From Anaerolineaceae bacterium (GTDB lineage: Bacteria > Chloroflexota > Anaerolineae > Anaerolineales > Anaerolineaceae): a stretch of DNA of 64,000 bases. Under the pieces are notes generated by a model. The model had not been told where the DNA came from, searched no databases, and worked only from the letters and a program-made list of their open reading frames with translations. Shown here one piece after another: positions 53,243 to 62,412 of this stretch (its first letter is position 1; each line of letters opens with the position of its first letter). The stretch covers positions 1-64,000 of the forward strand of contig DUMZ01000010.1 of the NCBI GenBank assembly GCA_012839565.1. Direction: 5' to 3'. The position numbers were made by a program, and so were the translations under genes.

Positions 53243-54295
53243 TTAGATTATATCATTTGACTTGATGGAACCGGCTAATTGTCCACAGCCGGCGTTGATT
53301 TCAATTCCACGCCTTAATCGCACGGTTACCCGGACACCATGGCTAACTAATACATTTCGGAAGTTTTGTACTCGCATGCTAGATGAACCAGGGTATGGAT
53401 AATCCTTACTTGGATTAAGCGTGATTAAGTTAACGATGCTCAAGATGCCTTTGAGTTGTTTCGCGAACGCATGGGCATGCTCAGTCGTGTCATTAAGTTG
53501 GTCTATAAGCGCGTATTCAAAGGTGATTTTTCGGTTTGTTTCTTTCACATAGTCCCGACAGGCTTTCATAAGATTATCTAGTGGAAATTGCTTGTTTGCG
53601 GGTAACAATTTAGTTCGCAAGGCATCATCTGGGGCGTGGAGTGAGATTGCAAGATTGACTTGTGGGTGATCTTTAGCAAATTGAGCAATTCGTGGGATAA
53701 CACCGACGGTGCTGACGGTTATATGACGCGCGCCAACACCTAAGCGTTCAGGATCCGATAAAGCATAAAGAGAATTAGAGACGTTTTCGTAGTTCAAAAA
53801 AGGTTCTCCCATGCCCATAAACACGACATTGCGTAAAGCTTCATTTTTTTGGCGGAGTTCACGTTGAAAGTGAATAAATTGTCCAAGAATCTCCGACATA
53901 CTTAGATTACGTGCGAAACCTTGTTGACCGGTTGCGCAGAAGACGCAAGCCATAGGGCAACCAACCTGAGTGGAGATACAAAGGGTATTGCGACGTTCAA
54001 AACGCATCAGGACTGTTTCGATAAGATGCCCATCGTGTGTCTCAAATAAGACCTTTTCAGTATCTTTGTTTTTCGAATAGACTGTGCTATGCAACTTTAA
54101 CGGAGTAATATTAAATTGATTGTCTAAGGCCTCACGTAAAGATTTCGGGATAGCATCAAACGCGTCAAAATCCTGGTAGAGCTTGTTGTAGAGCCCCTGT
54201 AAAAGTTGTTTTGTGCGGAAACCGGGTTGTTCAAGGGCATTCAAGGCTTCTGTAAGTTCTAAGGGGGTAAGGTCGTAAATGAAAGCTTTAGACAC
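53243..54295 (-). CDS. rlmN: Dual-specificity RNA methyltransferase RlmN
   Basis: Radical SAM enzyme that makes 2-methyladenosine at A2503 of 23S rRNA and at A37 of some tRNAs. The cluster motif CPMACVFC (Cys113, Cys117, Cys120) follows STQVG; VVFMGMGEPFLNYENV and NLAISLHAPDDALRTKLLP are family hallmarks; the C-terminal resolving Cys lies in INAGCGQL. Length 350 aa is typical. The start overlaps the HAD-IIA gene end by eight bases. It adds to the decoding/peptidyl-transferase modification enzymes in this window. Confidence 0.95.
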   Translation of the reverse strand: MSKAFIYDLTPLELTEALNALEQPGFRTKQLLQGLYNKLYQDFDAFDAIPKSLREALDNQFNITPLKLHSTVYSKNKDTEKVLFETHDGHLIETVLMRFERRNTLCISTQVGCPMACVFCATGQQGFARNLSMSEILGQFIHFQRELRQKNEALRNVVFMGMGEPFLNYENVSNSLYALSDPERLGVGARHITVSTVGVIPRIAQFAKDHPQVNLAISLHAPDDALRTKLLPANKQFPLDNLMKACRDYVKETNRKITFEYALIDQLNDTTEHAHAFAKQLKGILSIVNLITLNPSKDYPYPGSSSMRVQNFRNVLVSHGVRVTVRLRRGIEINAGCGQLAGSIKSNDII

Positions 54296-55085
54296 GCAGG
54301 AGCTCCCATAAATTATCTGTAATTAGGTCAATTTCAAACGAAAGTGTTTTACTGTCTTCGATTGTAGCGACCCCTGACAAAACCAGAGCATTTAAGATAC
54401 CTGCATTATGCGCGCCTTGTATATCTGTTTCAAGACGATCGCCTACAGCCATGGTTTCATGTGGCTTTGTACCCATGACTTGCATCGCTCTCTCGAATAA
54501 GAAGGGTTCTGGTTTGCCGATAATAACAGGCTTTGTTACACTGGCGACTTCAACCGCTTTGACAATTGTGCCGGCACCTGGGATAAAACCGCCTGGAACA
54601 GGAAAGGTACCATCAGTGTTGGTGGCGATAAAGCGCGCGCCTTTACGGATCAAATGACTGGCATAGCGTAATTTTTCGTAATCAACGGTCTTATCTAAAC
54701 CCACAACAACGGCGTCTGCTTTAGGACATTCATCAAGCTCAAGGATATGAAAACCGTTAGACGAGAATAGCTTTTTCATTTCTATACTGCCTAGCACGTA
54801 TATCTTACTTTGAGCAGAAAAATGCTGCTTTAAATATTCGAGCGTGACCTGTGCTGTTCCAATGACTTGCCAGGGTTCAAGTTTTACGCCAAATCCATTG
54901 AGTTTATCGAGATACGAATCAATTGTTTTGGTGGAATTGTTGGTCGCCAAAACGAAAGAAAGCCCCAGCTTTCTAATGGTATCGAAAATCTGGGGCAAAT
55001 TGCCAATAGCTTCATTGTCGCGCCAAAGGACACCATCCATGTCGAGAATAAGCCCTTTGAGTTGCGGGAATCGATCCGTAAGCAT
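54288..55085 (-). CDS. HAD-IIA phosphatase (NagD/AraL-like)
   Basis: Haloacid-dehalogenase phosphatase with a C2-type cap. Motif I LILDMDGVLWRDNEAIG, motif II VLATNNSTKT, motif III Lys in IIGKPEPFLFERAM and motif IV AVGDRLETDIQGAHNAG. Length 265 aa is typical for NagD/pNPPase-like enzymes that dephosphorylate sugar phosphates or glycolytic side products. It lies eight bases after clpP and overlaps rlmN by eight bases. The substrate is not predictable. Confidence 0.9.
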   Translation of the reverse strand: MLTDRFPQLKGLILDMDGVLWRDNEAIGNLPQIFDTIRKLGLSFVLATNNSTKTIDSYLDKLNGFGVKLEPWQVIGTAQVTLEYLKQHFSAQSKIYVLGSIEMKKLFSSNGFHILELDECPKADAVVVGLDKTVDYEKLRYASHLIRKGARFIATNTDGTFPVPGGFIPGAGTIVKAVEVASVTKPVIIGKPEPFLFERAMQVMGTKPHETMAVGDRLETDIQGAHNAGILNALVLSGVATIEDSKTLSFEIDLITDNLWELLRV

Positions 55086-55093
55086 GAAAAATG

Positions 55094-55693
55094 TTACTTC
55101 TTAGGTGGTTCCAGCACCTTGTCGATTAAGCCATATTCCAAAGCTTGTTGGGCGGTCATGTAAAAGTCACGGTCTGTATCACGCTGGATAACTTCCAGGG
55201 GTTGACCGGTGACTTCAGCAAAGAAATCATTGAGAGAAGTCTTAAGTCGCAGGATTTCTTTGGCCATGATTTCAATATCCGATGCCTGACCTTCAGTGCC
55301 ACCCAAAGGCTGATGGAGATGAATAGTAGCATGGGGCAGGGCGTAGCGTTGACCTTTGGTACCTCCTGCCAGTAAAACTGTACCAAAACTCGCAGTAACG
55401 CCCACAGCAACTGTGCTGATGGGGTTGCTAATCATGTTCATCGTATCCAGAATTGCCAACCCGGCATAAATCGATCCACCAGGTGAGTTGATATACATCT
55501 GGATGGCTTTATCGGGATCGCTTTGGTTGAGATAAAGCAATTGCGCAACGATTAGGTTGGCGACTTGGTCATTGATAGCCGAACCTACAAAAACGATGCG
55601 CTCTTTGAGTAACAGTGAGTAGATGTCGTATGCCCGTTCGCCGTGAGCGGTTGGCTGAACGACCATCGGGACTAGATTACTTGCTTGGTTCAT
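55094..55693 (-). CDS. clpP: ATP-dependent Clp protease proteolytic subunit
   Basis: Serine protease subunit that forms a tetradecameric barrel with ClpX/ClpC-type ATPases. [39 protein letters not shown], nucleophile Ser102 in [14 protein letters not shown], His127 in HLHQPLGG. Length 199 aa is usual. It lies 57 bases after tig, the classic tig-clpP order, but clpX does not follow. Confidence 0.95.
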   Translation of the reverse strand: MNQASNLVPMVVQPTAHGERAYDIYSLLLKERIVFVGSAINDQVANLIVAQLLYLNQSDPDKAIQMYINSPGGSIYAGLAILDTMNMISNPISTVAVGVTASFGTVLLAGGTKGQRYALPHATIHLHQPLGGTEGQASDIEIMAKEILRLKTSLNDFFAEVTGQPLEVIQRDTDRDFYMTAQQALEYGLIDKVLEPPKK

Positions 55694-55749
55694 ATTTATT
55701 CCTTAACTTGTTTTGCTAATAGCATAGCAAGCTTATATTAGAACAATGT

Positions 55750-57225
55750 TTATTCTTGTGCTTCTTCCTTGGTTTCTTCTACGGTCTCGATAGCTACTGC
55801 ATCCTCTTTGATTTCAGCTTCAACCGCGTTTTCTTTCTTGGTAGCTTTTGATTTGCTCGATACCTTTTTAGGTTTAGGGGCTTCCACCTGGATAATATCG
55901 GGATTAGCGAGAGATTTTAAGAGTTCAAATTGCGCTTTGCTCAATAGGCGGTCAATAGCTTCATATGTTACTTGTTCCGAAAACTTTTTGTTGCCCAGTT
56001 GCTTTTTTACATCTTCAAGCTGACCGCTGTGTATCAACTCTGAAATAACAACCTGGATTTCGCCTTCCAGAGCAGTCTCATCGATTTTTAGTTCATGTTT
56101 GCGGGTGAGTTCTTTCATGATTAAAGAGCGTTCAAGTCGTTTTACCGCATTAGGCTTGACTTCTTCTTCGATATAACTTTCTTTATCTTGTTTGCGAAGT
56201 TTTAGCATCAGTTCAAGGTCCATGCCCTGATGTGAAAGCTGATGTTCCAGCTGGTGCAGCATATCTTCTACGGTTTCATCAAGTTGTTGTGGGCAATATT
56301 TTATCGTCGATTTATCGCGCAGTTCATCAACAAGACCAGAATAATACTGCTCATCGTAATCGGCGTTCTTGCGGTTTTGCAAAGCTTTTTGAATATCTTC
56401 GCGCAAGCTTTCTTCATTCTCATAATTGCCAAGTTGTTTTAGAAGGTCTTCAGTAAGTTCTGGGAGTTTGAGTTCTTTAACTTCCTGAAGGTTTATGGCA
56501 AATTCCACGGTTTTACCTGCCAGGGACTCATCACGGGCGTCTTCCGGATAAGTATGCTCAAGCGTGAAATTTGAACCCGCTTTCTTGCCGATAAACTCAC
56601 GACCAAAACCTTCGAAAGGCCATTCGCTGGGTCGTTTAACATCTTCTGCCTCGATGAGTAACTGCAATGGCGAGTCTTCTACAACTATAGCGTCATCACC
56701 TTCAGCGTTTTTGTCAGTGCCAGTAAGGGTCAAATAGACAATATCGCCTTCTTGGGCGGCACGATCAGCAGGGACGACATCCGCGAAATTACGCTTGATG
56801 CGTTCCAGTTCCTGTTCGATTTCTTTTTCGGTCACAGCTTCAGGTGCATATTCTTTGTCGAGTTTGTCATCGCCAACCAAGGTGACTTCCGCTTCAAGGG
56901 GAACAAGGAACTCAAAGGTAGGCGGGTCGTAACTGCTGATTTCTTCCAGGTTGCCTGGGCCAAATGGCTTGATTTCTTCCTGGTCTAGAACTTTGGGATA
57001 TTCTGCTTCCAGAAGCAGGTCAATGGCTTCCTGGATAACACTAGCCTCGCCGACGTGGTTCAATACCATGTGGTAAGGTGCTTTTCCTGGTCTAAAGCCA
57101 GGAATACGGGTGCTTTTTGCAATTTTGCGGGCAGCTCGTCGTTTATATTGTTCCAGCAGTTCTTGCTCAAACTCAGCCGTAATTTTAACCTGATGGTCAT
57201 CTGTGTATGTTTTAGTTGTTTTCAA
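55750..57225 (-). CDS. tig: Trigger factor
   Basis: Ribosome-bound chaperone and peptidyl-prolyl isomerase. The N-terminal ribosome-binding domain contains the signature-like RIPGFRPGKAPYHMVL (about residues 40-55), the FKBP domain spans about 160-245 with GDIVYLTLTGT and FGREFIGKKAGSNF, and the helical C-domain follows. Length 491 aa exceeds the usual 430-450 because of a Lys/Glu/Ala-rich tail from about 450 (KPKKVSSKSKATKKENAVEA). First gene of the tig-clpP-HAD-rlmN-ftsY-prfB series; tRNA-Leu lies just upstream. Confidence 0.95.
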   Translation of the reverse strand: MKTTKTYTDDHQVKITAEFEQELLEQYKRRAARKIAKSTRIPGFRPGKAPYHMVLNHVGEASVIQEAIDLLLEAEYPKVLDQEEIKPFGPGNLEEISSYDPPTFEFLVPLEAEVTLVGDDKLDKEYAPEAVTEKEIEQELERIKRNFADVVPADRAAQEGDIVYLTLTGTDKNAEGDDAIVVEDSPLQLLIEAEDVKRPSEWPFEGFGREFIGKKAGSNFTLEHTYPEDARDESLAGKTVEFAINLQEVKELKLPELTEDLLKQLGNYENEESLREDIQKALQNRKNADYDEQYYSGLVDELRDKSTIKYCPQQLDETVEDMLHQLEHQLSHQGMDLELMLKLRKQDKESYIEEEVKPNAVKRLERSLIMKELTRKHELKIDETALEGEIQVVISELIHSGQLEDVKKQLGNKKFSEQVTYEAIDRLLSKAQFELLKSLANPDIIQVEAPKPKKVSSKSKATKKENAVEAEIKEDAVAIETVEETKEEAQE

Positions 57226-57258
57226 AATTTACCTCAATATTGCTATCTTTATTAGAAG

Positions 57259-57340
57259 TGGGGAAAGAGGGGCTCGAACCCTCACGCGTCTCCGCACATG
57301 ATCCTAAGTCATGCCTGTCTGCCAATTCCAGCACTTCCCC
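57259..57340 (-). tRNA. tRNA-Leu (anticodon TAG)
   Basis: Minus-strand class II tRNA: acceptor GGGGAAG / TTTCCCC, long variable arm (GTGCGGAGACGCGT), anticodon stem CATGA/TCATG with loop CTTAGGA (anticodon TAG), T-arm GAGGG-TTCGAGC-CCCTC, discriminator A. CCA is not encoded. Confidence 0.93.
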
Positions 57341-57581
57341 TCGGGCGTGAATTATAAGCGTTTGATTGAGGAACGTCAATAAATAATGTTTCTATCAATT
57401 TTAAAAACCAAACAATTGTTTGGTGCGAATTTCGTGGAATTCAGTTATATACACGAGTATAATCCTTGCTAATAGAAATCTTTAAGCAAAACTTATTCAG
57501 AAATAAGTTTTTAGATTTCTCAATAATCACTTTGCTATCGAAAAGTTAAGTGTCGAAAAACAGTATTAGAAAAGGAAACTG

Positions 57582-59021
57582 ATGAAAAAGACCAAACTTG
57601 TCCTTGTCCTGATTTCGCTTGTATTGATTCTATCAATATTTCCCAAACCAACCACAGCTCAAACAAATGTAAACTGCGGTAAAAACAATGATATCCAAAA
57701 AATTCTTGATGAAATCACTGAAACTAGCGTCGCAAAGTGGATCCGTGACCTTAGTGGAGAAAATCCAGTCGTTATTGACGGCGAACAATACACCATAACG
57801 ACACGCTACACATCGGAACTCTTCAACCCTGCTAACCAAAACGCTAAAGCTTACCCGTATCTTACCCAGGAGCTCATAAAATTAGGATTTGTTCCTGGTG
57901 TAACTTTGCATGATCATGATTACTCATTTAAAAGTTATGCTCCAAAGAACCTGGATAGGACAATTCCTGACCCTGAACCGATAGAAATTGAGGCGGTTGG
58001 TGCAAAAAACCTTGTACTCACAATCCCAGGCCATGGACCTAATGCGCATGAACAGGTTTTGATGACGGCTCACTTGGATAGTACCAGCAACAAACCACAA
58101 ACTGAAGCTCCAGGCGCTGAAGATAACGCCAGTGGCGTGTCCGCTTTGATGGAGGCAGCACGTCTTTTCCGATACTATAAATTTGACCGTACAATCAAAA
58201 TCATATTCTTTACTGGTGAAGAACAAGGTTTATATGGAAGTTATGCTTACACAGAAGACTTTCGCCATGAAAGTGATAATATGCTTGGTGTCGTAAACCT
58301 GGATATGTTTGGATATGATGCAGACCGGGATTATTGTATGGAACTACATGTGGGCACAATGCCAGAATCAAATGTTGTCGGTAATTGTTTCACCAGCGTT
58401 AACAATAACTATAATTTAGGCGTTAAGGTTGAATATCTAACTAATGAAGCAATTGACCGATCCGATCATTATCACTTCTGGCGAATTGGTGTTGGTGCGG
58501 TCGAAATATTAGAAAATTATGATTATCACTCTGCTTCATATGGATGTAATGGCGTTAGGGATCGCAACCCCCATTATCATAGAACAACAGATTTAATCCA
58601 AAACATGTTCATACCTGCTACGCACAGAATCACACAAGCTGGTGTGGGCACCGTTGCCAGTATGGCAGGGATGATGGGTAAGTGTTTCGAAGGTAATCCT
58701 CGTTTAAAAGCGACTGCACAGGAAGATAGCATAAAGTTAAGCTGGAATGCAATGCAAGGCGCTGATACCTATCGTATTTACCGTGGTACTAGAACTTGTG
58801 CTGGAGAAATGGAAGTATTAGCTGACGTAACTGGAACAAGTTACATTGATTATGAAATTGAATACGATACGACGTATTTTTACCAAATACAGGCAATTGA
58901 AACGGATGGGATTTGTTTTTCCGAGGTGCTGAATTGTGCGACCGCTAAAGTTCCAAAACCGGAAGAACCCCCAGTATATGACTATCGCATATTTTTGCCT
59001 GTTAGCATCAAGGCCGAATAA
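57582..59021 (+). CDS. Secreted M28-family metallopeptidase with Fn3-like domain
   Basis: Zinc aminopeptidase, exported. Signal peptide MKKTKLVLVLISLVLILSIF with cleavage near TTAQT. The M28 core spans about residues 120-360: MTAHLDSTSN (zinc His/Asp), GAEDNASGVSALMEAA, FFTGEEQGLYGS (Glu pair), VVNLDMFGYD, and a late His in NYDYHSAS. A fibronectin-III-like module follows (residues 385-465: LKATAQEDSIKLSWNAM, DTYRIYRGT, YFYQIQAIETDG). The protein ends YDYRIFLPVSIKAE, an ending of the '(F/Y)LP' kind common on Chloroflexota exported proteins. AAGGA precedes the ATG. Probably scavenges peptides. Confidence 0.9.
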   Translation: MKKTKLVLVLISLVLILSIFPKPTTAQTNVNCGKNNDIQKILDEITETSVAKWIRDLSGENPVVIDGEQYTITTRYTSELFNPANQNAKAYPYLTQELIKLGFVPGVTLHDHDYSFKSYAPKNLDRTIPDPEPIEIEAVGAKNLVLTIPGHGPNAHEQVLMTAHLDSTSNKPQTEAPGAEDNASGVSALMEAARLFRYYKFDRTIKIIFFTGEEQGLYGSYAYTEDFRHESDNMLGVVNLDMFGYDADRDYCMELHVGTMPESNVVGNCFTSVNNNYNLGVKVEYLTNEAIDRSDHYHFWRIGVGAVEILENYDYHSASYGCNGVRDRNPHYHRTTDLIQNMFIPATHRITQAGVGTVASMAGMMGKCFEGNPRLKATAQEDSIKLSWNAMQGADTYRIYRGTRTCAGEMEVLADVTGTSYIDYEIEYDTTYFYQIQAIETDGICFSEVLNCATAKVPKPEEPPVYDYRIFLPVSIKAE

Positions 59022-59043
59022 AAATATAAACTAAAAAAATGTC

Positions 59044-59074
59044 AAGAGGCTGTCATTATGGCAGTCTCTTTTTT
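59044..59074. terminator. Terminator after the M28 peptidase gene
   Basis: AAGAGGCTG and CAGTCTCTT pair (one G-T) around a nine-base loop, followed by a T-run on the plus strand. Confidence 0.8.
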
Positions 59075-59100
59075 ACACCTATGGTATGACATATCACGTT

Positions 59101-59116
59101 AATGCGCGTAGCCACA
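59101..59116. repeat. Third copy of the GCGTAGCCAC repeat
   Basis: AATGCGCGTAGCCACA lies between the M28 terminator and the end of the polymerase gene, matching the copies at 49152 and 49267. AT-rich sequence with TATAAAAAACTCAATATT follows, similar to the TTAAAACTCAAAACAT after the second copy. Confidence 0.5.
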
Positions 59117-59161
59117 ATAACAAAACAATATACACTTACATATAAAAAACTCAATATTTCA

Positions 59162-61399
59162 CTAATCATCACTAAAATAACACAATGCTGACGCGAGTGG
59201 GAGTTGTATGCCGCCACGCTGGCTCCATTCCAGCATCAATTTTGGTTCAATGCCAAAGGGTGCCAGGACAGTAGCGCCAGCTTTAGCTAAGAGTTCAATA
59301 TATTTTGCCAGGTCCAACCAGGAAGGGTCTGGACTTGTGCTCAAATCCCATGCAAAAACGTCCGGCTCTCCGCTGGTGTATAAAAAACGCACACGTTGAC
59401 CGGGCTTAATCGTCATGCCAGCCACTTCCATTTGACGTGCCGCGCGCACGGATGGGGTGGTCGCTTTGTAGGTATCCAAGGCATAACTCACCTTGCCATT
59501 TATCACCAGCTCATGCAAATCAACTTCTCCGTTTTTTAGCATGTAAAGCGCCTGATTGTAAAATTTAAAGGCGTCACACAGACCTTGTTCAAGTTCCGAA
59601 GGTGTCTTTGCCTGGGCTAATATCCGAATCATTTCCTTTTGAACACCAGCAATCCAGGCAGGTGTGTCGCGTCGGCGTGATTCAATGCCACGTAGTTTTA
59701 TCTCGCCACTTTGGAAAACACCAAAATAGCGGTTGGCAATGGGGATGCGACTGTCTGTCTTTGAAGGCAAAAATGCCAGCCAGCGGTAAATGCCATCAAG
59801 GTTAATTGCCAGTCCGGTGTGGTCGTTGATGCGTATAATCAGATCGCGGAAGTGCTCAGGCCGATTGCAGCCTTTCTTTTTGATCCATAGCGCGTCTACG
59901 TACATATGCAAGACTTCAAAGCCTTCTTCTTCGGCGACTTCTTTCGCGCGCAAAAGCAGCTCGCGACCGCCTTTGGTAACCGCTTCATGAGCTTCAATGC
60001 GTCCAAAACGCGCGTTTTTGTAGCCTAAAAAGCCAAAACATACTACTAAAAGCCATTTAAGCGCGTTAGCACGTTCTTTTAGCATGGCGCGCTGGGGATG
60101 ATTGAGAGGATATTCGCGTGTTTTTAGTTTGATGGCAACGCGTTTGTCGTACAGCGGTTTTAATGTAGCTGGTACAAGTCCTAATTCAGCATTAACTGGT
60201 TCAAGCAGGTCTGGCAAAGGCTCTTCGGGTGAGATATTACTCTTGATGATAACAGCAGGGTACATCGAGATGAAGTCAATTTGTGCCACGTCCATATGCA
60301 GACCAACTTTTGGCTGATAAACCATGCCACCGCGGTCGGATTGAATGAGTTCCATACCGGTTTTGAAAGCTTCTACCTGCCGTTTTTGATAAGGCACCAG
60401 AACGTCCCTTTGCAACGCGGTTATAACTTGCATGGCGGATATACCTTGCCCGGGGGAGACGCGCGCGGCTTTTTCGATGGGCAATGTGGTAACCCTGGCC
60501 ATCTCCAGCGTGCCAGCCAGGCTGTAGTCAGACCACATCATCGCGGATTTTCGATCCACGTGGCAGCGGCCAAACAGATGTGCTTCTTCCGGACGATAAA
60601 CGATGTGTCCATAAGAAAAGTAAGTTGACTCTTTTTGCCAGCGTACTGGACGTCCAGTGTCACGGTTAAGGTCAAGGCGAATGCTTCGCTTTTCTGATTC
60701 AGCTGTCAGAAATGGAATAAGCCAGCTGTCGCCCCAGTCCGTAACAAGAATATCAGGGTTGTAGCTTTGCAGAACGTCGTGTAATGTTTTTAGAAAAACG
60801 CCGTTTTCATCTAAGACGATTTCATGCTGAAAACGGTCACACTGGACGCGCAAATAGCGCACTTTGCTGCGTATGGGATCACAGTTAGGAGTGATTTCCA
60901 TAACGCGTAAGGGTGGCATGGCAGGGAAAATGTCCCAACGGCTGTTGCAGACTTTGATATCATGAATTTGTCCGTTTTCGTTGATTTGAAGCTCACATAA
61001 AGCCAGGGGAAATGCGCCAAAACGCGCCAAATAGCGTGTGCCGACGCTTAAATCGGCATTGTACCAGGTAAGATCTGTAAAATCCTTTTCAAGCGCGTGG
61101 AAAATTTGCGTTTGTCGGGCTGGGCTCTCAACATCGACTTGCAAAACGTTCACGAAGTCATTCAGGAAAACATCTCGTTTTTGCGTACGGACAAGCTTAA
61201 TGACACCTTCCTGCTTGTCAAGACGCTTCCACAACGCGCGCAGTCGTTGATTTTCTCCCGATGCAAAGAAACTGACTGGGAAAGCTTGTGTAAAACAGAC
61301 CCGACTGTCGTCTTCCGCGGAGATGAACCACAGTTTGAGACCGTTCTGCGGGTCGAGATAGAGATCCAAAAGCCAACCGGTGAAACGCTTTAGACTCAT
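59162..61399 (-). CDS. Family B DNA polymerase, diverged, SOS-linked
   Basis: 745-aa B-family DNA polymerase. Motif A DFISMYPAVI (near residue 377) keeps the catalytic Asp and SxYP. Motif B is NALKWLLVVCFGFLGYKN, keeping the Lys. Motif C is MYVDALWIKK (near 502) where most have YGDTDS: the second, catalytic Asp is kept but the first position is Tyr. The N-terminal exonuclease-like domain lacks clear acidic ExoI-III residues (LVTDWGDSWLIPFL at the ExoII position), so proofreading is doubtful. Last gene of a three-gene operon behind a LexA-type operator, overlapping the upstream gene by four bases. A translesion or repair role is inferred. Confidence 0.85.
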   Translation of the reverse strand: MSLKRFTGWLLDLYLDPQNGLKLWFISAEDDSRVCFTQAFPVSFFASGENQRLRALWKRLDKQEGVIKLVRTQKRDVFLNDFVNVLQVDVESPARQTQIFHALEKDFTDLTWYNADLSVGTRYLARFGAFPLALCELQINENGQIHDIKVCNSRWDIFPAMPPLRVMEITPNCDPIRSKVRYLRVQCDRFQHEIVLDENGVFLKTLHDVLQSYNPDILVTDWGDSWLIPFLTAESEKRSIRLDLNRDTGRPVRWQKESTYFSYGHIVYRPEEAHLFGRCHVDRKSAMMWSDYSLAGTLEMARVTTLPIEKAARVSPGQGISAMQVITALQRDVLVPYQKRQVEAFKTGMELIQSDRGGMVYQPKVGLHMDVAQIDFISMYPAVIIKSNISPEEPLPDLLEPVNAELGLVPATLKPLYDKRVAIKLKTREYPLNHPQRAMLKERANALKWLLVVCFGFLGYKNARFGRIEAHEAVTKGGRELLLRAKEVAEEEGFEVLHMYVDALWIKKKGCNRPEHFRDLIIRINDHTGLAINLDGIYRWLAFLPSKTDSRIPIANRYFGVFQSGEIKLRGIESRRRDTPAWIAGVQKEMIRILAQAKTPSELEQGLCDAFKFYNQALYMLKNGEVDLHELVINGKVSYALDTYKATTPSVRAARQMEVAGMTIKPGQRVRFLYTSGEPDVFAWDLSTSPDPSWLDLAKYIELLAKAGATVLAPFGIEPKLMLEWSQRGGIQLPLASALCYFSDD

Positions 61400-61830
61400 G
61401 GCGATTCCTGGAAGTCGTCATAGCAAATCTCGCTTGGCTTGCCTGTTTCGACAATTTGCTGGTGAATTATTGTTGTTTTTACCGGACTGCTTTGCGTTTC
61501 GGTTTGCATAGCACTAAATGTTGCATCTAAAAGGGCGATAAAACGGTTTTCTTTGCTGGCATCAAGCTCTTCTTTGGGGTCAATGCCATCATTTAAGGCC
61601 CTTTGGGTTGCTTTCAGTTGTTTGTAAACTTCCAGAAGAATGGCAATCAGGTACATATCCAGGGGGTAGAGATTTGACGCGTAGGAAGCTTCCGCCAGGT
61701 GCAAACGCGAAAGCACCAGGAGTTCGTCCAAAAGAATTTGGTCTTCTTTACGCAAAGCGCGTTTAAAGCGTTTTAGCGCAGCTTCTTCTTGTTGCCAGGT
61801 TTGCGTAATTGATGCGATTGTGCGTCCCAT
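61396..61830 (-). CDS. Uncharacterised helical protein of the SOS cassette
   Basis: 144 aa, no family recognised. Residues 1-100 are predicted helical (AALKRFKRALRKEDQILLDELL, LDMYLIAILLEVYKQLKATQR); the C-terminus is polar and could be flexible, with a terminal acidic DDFQESP. It lies 18 bases after the RecA-like gene (AGGA before the ATG) and overlaps the polymerase by four bases, so its product is made with them. It might be a tether or accessory factor. No catalytic motif seen. Confidence 0.7.
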   Translation of the reverse strand: MGRTIASITQTWQQEEAALKRFKRALRKEDQILLDELLVLSRLHLAEASYASNLYPLDMYLIAILLEVYKQLKATQRALNDGIDPKEELDASKENRFIALLDATFSAMQTETQSSPVKTTIIHQQIVETGKPSEICYDDFQESP

Positions 61831-61848
61831 CTTATATTCTGTCCTGTT

Positions 61849-62412
61849 TTACGAAAACAAACTGCCTTGCATCGCAGTAGCGGACAAAGCCTGGGGTTCT
61901 TCCCAGCAGAAATCTGCTTCTTCACACAAGGCGTCAAGGAGCATTTCGCGCTCGCGGGCGATGGTTGGGATGGGTTTAGCGCTGATGACGACTGGCGCGT
62001 GCCTGCTAAGCGCATTCAGGCAGTCTAAGGCGCGATTAAACAGGCGTTGCGCGTCTTCAAGCTCAAGGTCTTCGTCGAGAAAGGTCGGTAAAATGTCCAA
62101 AACAAGCACAGCGTCGCTATGTGGCGCGCTGGTGGCAGCTTCGAACATTGCCACAGTCTGATAGCCTGTGAAAGCGCGTGAGAGACGAATTCTGCCCAGG
62201 GCGGCAACCGGATCGTGGGTGAACGGTCGCAAATGGCGTGCAACAGCGTACATATCAGCGCGATTACCGCAATCCAGCACGGTTACAGTTTGTTTCAGGC
62301 ATAACATTGCGGTAAATTCCAGCATTTTATGAGACAGCGCGTGTTGTCCAAGCAAAACAAAAACTTTATTTTGCAGAGGCAATTCAACCGGCATTAGGGC
62401 GTTTGATTTCAT
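61849..62412 (-). CDS. RecA-superfamily-like protein of the SOS cassette
   Basis: 187 aa resembling the core of RecA/RadA-type ATPases. Strand VTVLDCGNRADMYAVARHLR, then the family-like helix IRLSRAFTGYQTVAMFE (residues 75-91) and a Walker-B-type strand AVLVLDILPTF (101-111), then PVVISAKPIP. The Walker A is not intact: LLGQHALSHKM (21-31) has no proper GKT/S, so ATP hydrolysis is doubtful. The C-terminus ends MQGSLFS, and QGSLF resembles a clamp-binding peptide (Q-x-x-L-F). First gene of the operon, starting directly at the predicted transcription start. It recalls ImuA/SulA-type RecA relatives in other mutasomes. Confidence 0.72.
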   Translation of the reverse strand: MKSNALMPVELPLQNKVFVLLGQHALSHKMLEFTAMLCLKQTVTVLDCGNRADMYAVARHLRPFTHDPVAALGRIRLSRAFTGYQTVAMFEAATSAPHSDAVLVLDILPTFLDEDLELEDAQRLFNRALDCLNALSRHAPVVISAKPIPTIAREREMLLDALCEEADFCWEEPQALSATAMQGSLFS

